Assembly: GCA_937980285.1 (NCBI GenBank)
Contig: CALJQI010000271.1
Coordinates: 1-15,396, forward strand
DNA: 15,396 nucleotides
From: an uncultured Gammaproteobacteria bacterium
Lineage (GTDB): Bacteria > Pseudomonadota > Gammaproteobacteria > GCA-001735895
Direction: 5' to 3'
Shown: positions 12,904 through 15,396 of the stretch, piece after piece
Layout: every line of letters starts with the position of its first letter
Position numbering within the stretch: the stretch's first letter is position 1
Made by a program: the position numbers and the translations under genes
The notes under the pieces: generated by a model
Database searches by the model: none
What the model was told of the DNA's origin: nothing
What the model saw: the letters and a program-made list of their open reading frames with translations, nothing else

Positions 12904-14568
12904 ATGTCCGCCAATACTATCAGCCGCATAACGCTACTTTTTTTCACGCTTGCCAGTTTCACCGCGGCGCAGGCGGTACCCGGCGAAGGCACCCGAATCA
13001 TGATTTCCGCGCCCTCGGGTTACGCCGTCGACGCCGGCAAGTCGATATCCGACCAGGGCGGAAACCTGGTCGATGTCGCGGTCGCGGTCGGGCTCACACT
13101 GTCGGTAACCAATCCCTCCAACGCCTCGCTCGGCGGCGGCGGTTTCGCCCTGGTCAGCATGAACGGCGAGGTCGAGGTGCTGGACTTCAGGGAAATGGCG
13201 CCGGCCGCCACCTCGCCCGATTTTTATGTCAAGCGCGACAAGGGCGCTTCCTGGAACGGCGGCGCGGCCGTCGGCGTTCCAGGCGTTGCCGCCGGCCTGT
13301 GGGCGCTGCATCAAAAATACGGCAAGCTCGAATGGCCGCTTCTATTCGAAACCGCGTTACGCCTGGCGGTAGACGGAATCGAGTTTTCCGGTACCGAGTC
13401 GCGCTACTCCGAATCGCAGAAAGATCGCTTCAACGCCGCCGGACTGCGCCACTTCTACAAGTCGCAACGACATTATCTCCCGGGTGAAGTACTTAGGCAG
13501 CCGGCACTGGCTAACGCACTAAGAAAATTTCGAGACAACAACCTCGCCGGCTTTTATCACGGCGAAGTAGCGCGGGACATCGCCGACACGGTGCAGGCCA
13601 ACGACGGCGTCGTCACCATCGATGACCTGGCCAACTACAAGGTACGCTGGTTAAAGCCGCTGGTTACCGAGTACAAGGGACACAGGCTTTACACGATGCC
13701 GCCGCCGAGCAGCGGCGGCGCGGTGATCAAGGCCGCCTTCGAACTGTTCGACAAGGTAGGTATCGAACAACACAAGCCGCTCAGCGTCGACGAAATTCAC
13801 CTGATGGCGGAAGTGCTGAATCGAGCCTTCAGGGGCCGCGCCCTGCTTGGCGATCCGGATTTTCACGACAATCCTTTCGATCAGATCCTGTCCGAAGCCT
13901 ATCTCGACGAAATGGCCCGCAGCATCGACCCTGCGAAATCGAGGCAGCTGCAGCCGCTGGTCGACAAGCCGCTCGATGATTCCACCGAAACCACCCAGTT
14001 TTCGATTCTTGACGCCGACGGCAACGCCATCACGCTGACGGTCACGCTGAATGGCAGTTACGGTTCCGGCGTGGTTTCCGAGAAGTTCGGCATTTCGCTG
14101 AACAATGAAATGGATGACTTCACCTCGAGGCCCGGAGAGCCGAATGCCTTCGGCCTGGTGCAGGGCTTCGGCAACCGCGTGCAGCCGGGCAAGCGCCCGC
14201 TTAGTTCGATGAGTCCGACGCTGGTCGCAAAAGACGGCAAGATCGTCATGGCGCTCGGCGCCGCGGGCGGACCCAGAATCATCAGCAGCGTGATTCAAAC
14301 CGTGTACCGGGTGCTCGTCACCGGGCTCGATATCGACCGCGCGGTGCAGTTCCCGCGGGTGCATCACCAGTTCCTGCCGAACAAGCTGTACATGGACGAG
14401 TTCAAGTTTTCACCGGAGGTCGTGTCTGCGCTGCAGCAACGCGGACACGTCACCGTCGAGCAAAGGCCGGGCTACCTGGGCCGGATCAAGGCGGTGCGGC
14501 TGAACGACAGGAATTACCTGGAAGCGGCTTACGACAATCGCAGCGAGGGCGCGGTTGGCGGTTACTGA
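12904..14568 (+). CDS. ggt: Gamma-glutamyltransferase (gamma-glutamyltranspeptidase) precursor
   Basis: A 554-aa secreted Ntn-hydrolase that cleaves gamma-glutamyl bonds, for example of glutathione, in the periplasm. I start at ATG 12904 because CAGG lies just upstream and the protein then opens with a clean signal peptide (MSANTISRITLLFFTLASFT, cleavage after AQA near residue 29). A GTG at 12877 would put nine residues in front of it. The proenzyme should self-cleave before Thr363 in ETTQFSILDADGNAI, giving a large subunit and a 192-residue small subunit whose Thr363 is the nucleophile. LNNEMDDF, the oxyanion Ser434-Ser435 in RPLSSMSPT, GGPRIISSV and the C-terminal GGY match E. coli Ggt. To my knowledge Pseudomonas also has ggt next to this ferredoxin gene and coaD. 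Confidence 0.95.
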   Translation: MSANTISRITLLFFTLASFTAAQAVPGEGTRIMISAPSGYAVDAGKSISDQGGNLVDVAVAVGLTLSVTNPSNASLGGGGFALVSMNGEVEVLDFREMAPAATSPDFYVKRDKGASWNGGAAVGVPGVAAGLWALHQKYGKLEWPLLFETALRLAVDGIEFSGTESRYSESQKDRFNAAGLRHFYKSQRHYLPGEVLRQPALANALRKFRDNNLAGFYHGEVARDIADTVQANDGVVTIDDLANYKVRWLKPLVTEYKGHRLYTMPPPSSGGAVIKAAFELFDKVGIEQHKPLSVDEIHLMAEVLNRAFRGRALLGDPDFHDNPFDQILSEAYLDEMARSIDPAKSRQLQPLVDKPLDDSTETTQFSILDADGNAITLTVTLNGSYGSGVVSEKFGISLNNEMDDFTSRPGEPNAFGLVQGFGNRVQPGKRPLSSMSPTLVAKDGKIVMALGAAGGPRIISSVIQTVYRVLVTGLDIDRAVQFPRVHHQFLPNKLYMDEFKFSPEVVSALQQRGHVTVEQRPGYLGRIKAVRLNDRNYLEAAYDNRSEGAVGGY

Positions 14569-14610
14569 AGATATCTTTCACGCTGATCGCGCGAGGGCCA
14601 CCGCCCGGCT

Positions 14611-14862
14611 TCAATCCTCTCCGGTCAGCTGCTTGTACTTTTGCAGCAACTCTTCCTGGGTTTCCGGGTACTCGGGATTGAATGGAATACAGTCTACCGG
14701 GCAAACCTCGACGCATTGCGAGGTTTCGAAATGGCCGACGCATTCGGTGCACAGCAGCGGATCGATCTCGTAGTACTCCTCGCCCGGGGAAATCGCGTCG
14801 TTCGGACACTCGGGCTCGCAAACATCGCAATTAATGCACTCGTCGGTGATCATCAGCGCCAT
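14611..14862 (-). CDS. 2[4Fe-4S] ferredoxin, YfhL/Allochromatium type
   Basis: An 83-aa small electron carrier. Cluster ligands are C9-X2-C12-X2-C15-X3-C19-P and C38-X2-C41-X8-C50-X3-C54-P, with a further Cys58. The eight-residue insertion between the second and third cysteine of the second motif, and the C-terminal helix (PETQEELLQKYKQLTG), are marks of the Allochromatium vinosum / YfhL group, which has unusually low redox potentials. AAGGAG lies 7 nt before the ATG, a strong ribosome-binding site. It follows coaD after 21 bp on the same strand and is probably co-transcribed. It converges on ggt. I see no convincing intrinsic terminator in the 42-bp gap 14569-14610. Redox partner unknown. 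Confidence 0.95.
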   Translation of the reverse strand: MALMITDECINCDVCEPECPNDAISPGEEYYEIDPLLCTECVGHFETSQCVEVCPVDCIPFNPEYPETQEELLQKYKQLTGED

Positions 14863-14883
14863 TGGGAAACTCCTTGGGGGCGG

Positions 14884-15372
14884 CTACTTGCTGGCCTGCA
14901 GCTTGGCCGTCAGGCGCGCCAGGCTATCTGGATGCAAAAACTCGGAGACATCGCCGTCGAGGCGTGCGATTTCACGCACCAGGCTCGATGAAACGAAGGC
15001 GAAACGCTGCGCCGCGGTGAGAAAAACGGTTTCGATTTCAGGCGCCAGCGATCGATTCATACCCGCCAGCTGCACCTCGTACTCGAAGTCTGAAATGGCG
15101 CGCAGCCCGCGAATGATCACTTCGGCGTCGCATTCGCGCGCGAAGTCGATCAACAGGCCGGAAAAAGGTTTGACCGAGATACGGTCGTTGTCGGCGAATA
15201 CCGTTTCCAGCATATCGAAACGCTCATTGATATCGAAAAACGGTTCCTTCGCCAGACTGTCGGCGACGCCGATGACGACCTTGTCGAACATCTTCAGCGC
15301 ACGCCGGCAAATATCGATATGCCCGCGGGTAACCGGGTCGAAGGTACCAGGATAAATTGCGATTCCTGTCAT
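14884..15372 (-). CDS. coaD: Pantetheine-phosphate adenylyltransferase (PPAT)
   Basis: A 162-aa cytoplasmic nucleotidyltransferase that adenylates 4'-phosphopantetheine, the penultimate step of coenzyme A synthesis. Visible marks are YPGTFDPVTRGHID with Thr10 and His18 of the (T/H)XGH motif, KPFSGLLIDFA, IIRGLRAISDFEYEVQLAGMNR (the phosphopantetheine-binding region) and FVSSSLVREIA near the C-terminus. Length agrees with E. coli CoaD (159 aa). GAGGT precedes the ATG. It is the first visible gene of a leftward coaD-ferredoxin unit. The 24 bases before it could hold the end of another leftward gene (a TAA at 15387-15385 fits one frame), which in relatives is often rsmD, but too little is present to say. 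Confidence 0.97.
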   Translation of the reverse strand: MTGIAIYPGTFDPVTRGHIDICRRALKMFDKVVIGVADSLAKEPFFDINERFDMLETVFADNDRISVKPFSGLLIDFARECDAEVIIRGLRAISDFEYEVQLAGMNRSLAPEIETVFLTAAQRFAFVSSSLVREIARLDGDVSEFLHPDSLARLTAKLQASK

Positions 15373-15396
15373 GGATTACCTCTGTTATCCAGCATT

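Noticed and set aside
14569..14610. Possible terminator between convergent ggt and the ferredoxin gene
   Set aside because: Only a 4-bp GGGC/GCCC stem without a T-run is visible, too weak to call.

Overview
The window looks like a chromosomal, housekeeping-rich stretch of a high-GC gammaproteobacterium. The evidence is the C-minus rpmB-rpmG pair, a PTR1/FolM-type pteridine reductase, a folB-folK pair, a MipA/OmpV outer-membrane protein and a ggt - Allochromatium-type ferredoxin - coaD block. That last order is, to my knowledge, shared with Pseudomonas. Genus cannot be told from sequence alone. I see no tRNA, rRNA, CRISPR array, transposase or phage gene. The accessory DNA consists of short palindromic repeats and one ABC-transporter cluster.

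Left part (1-3266): a partial MidA-like methyltransferase gene runs leftward, divergent from a pteridine reductase that is tightly coupled to hisC (8-nt gap). A 263-bp repeat island follows, with a nested inverted repeat flanked by two REP-like hairpins. Convergent to hisC are folK and folB (ATGA overlap). The two sides together look like a tetrahydropterin/folate neighbourhood into which a histidine-pathway aminotransferase gene has become coupled.

Centre (3374-8644): a promoter with a GC-rich discriminator drives rpmB-rpmG, which ends at a clear intrinsic terminator. A five-gene overlapping operon follows: ABC ATPase, ABC-2 permease, GldG-like auxiliary protein, DUF4340 protein and MipA/OmpV protein. 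Its stop/start overlaps (ATGA, GTGA, TAATG and a 20-bp overlap) imply translational coupling. This inner-membrane plus periplasm plus outer-membrane set is the best candidate for an undescribed envelope system in the window.

Right part (8645-15396): mutM, preceded by a possible 59-codon leader ORF, is coupled by an ATGA overlap to a 687-aa NorD/CbbO-type von Willebrand A protein with no MoxR-family ATPase next to it. The stop codon of that gene is the first triplet of a perfect 24-bp inverted repeat, followed by several REP-like hairpins. Then come an adducin-like class II aldolase domain protein and a secreted gamma-glutamyltransferase. On the other strand lie coaD and a 2[4Fe-4S] ferredoxin.

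In E. coli, rpmB, rpmG and mutM are adjacent, with coaD nearby. Here the same genes are spread over about 12 kb, with the transporter cluster, the vWA gene and aldolase-ggt between them. The window can be read as an expanded version of that conserved locus.
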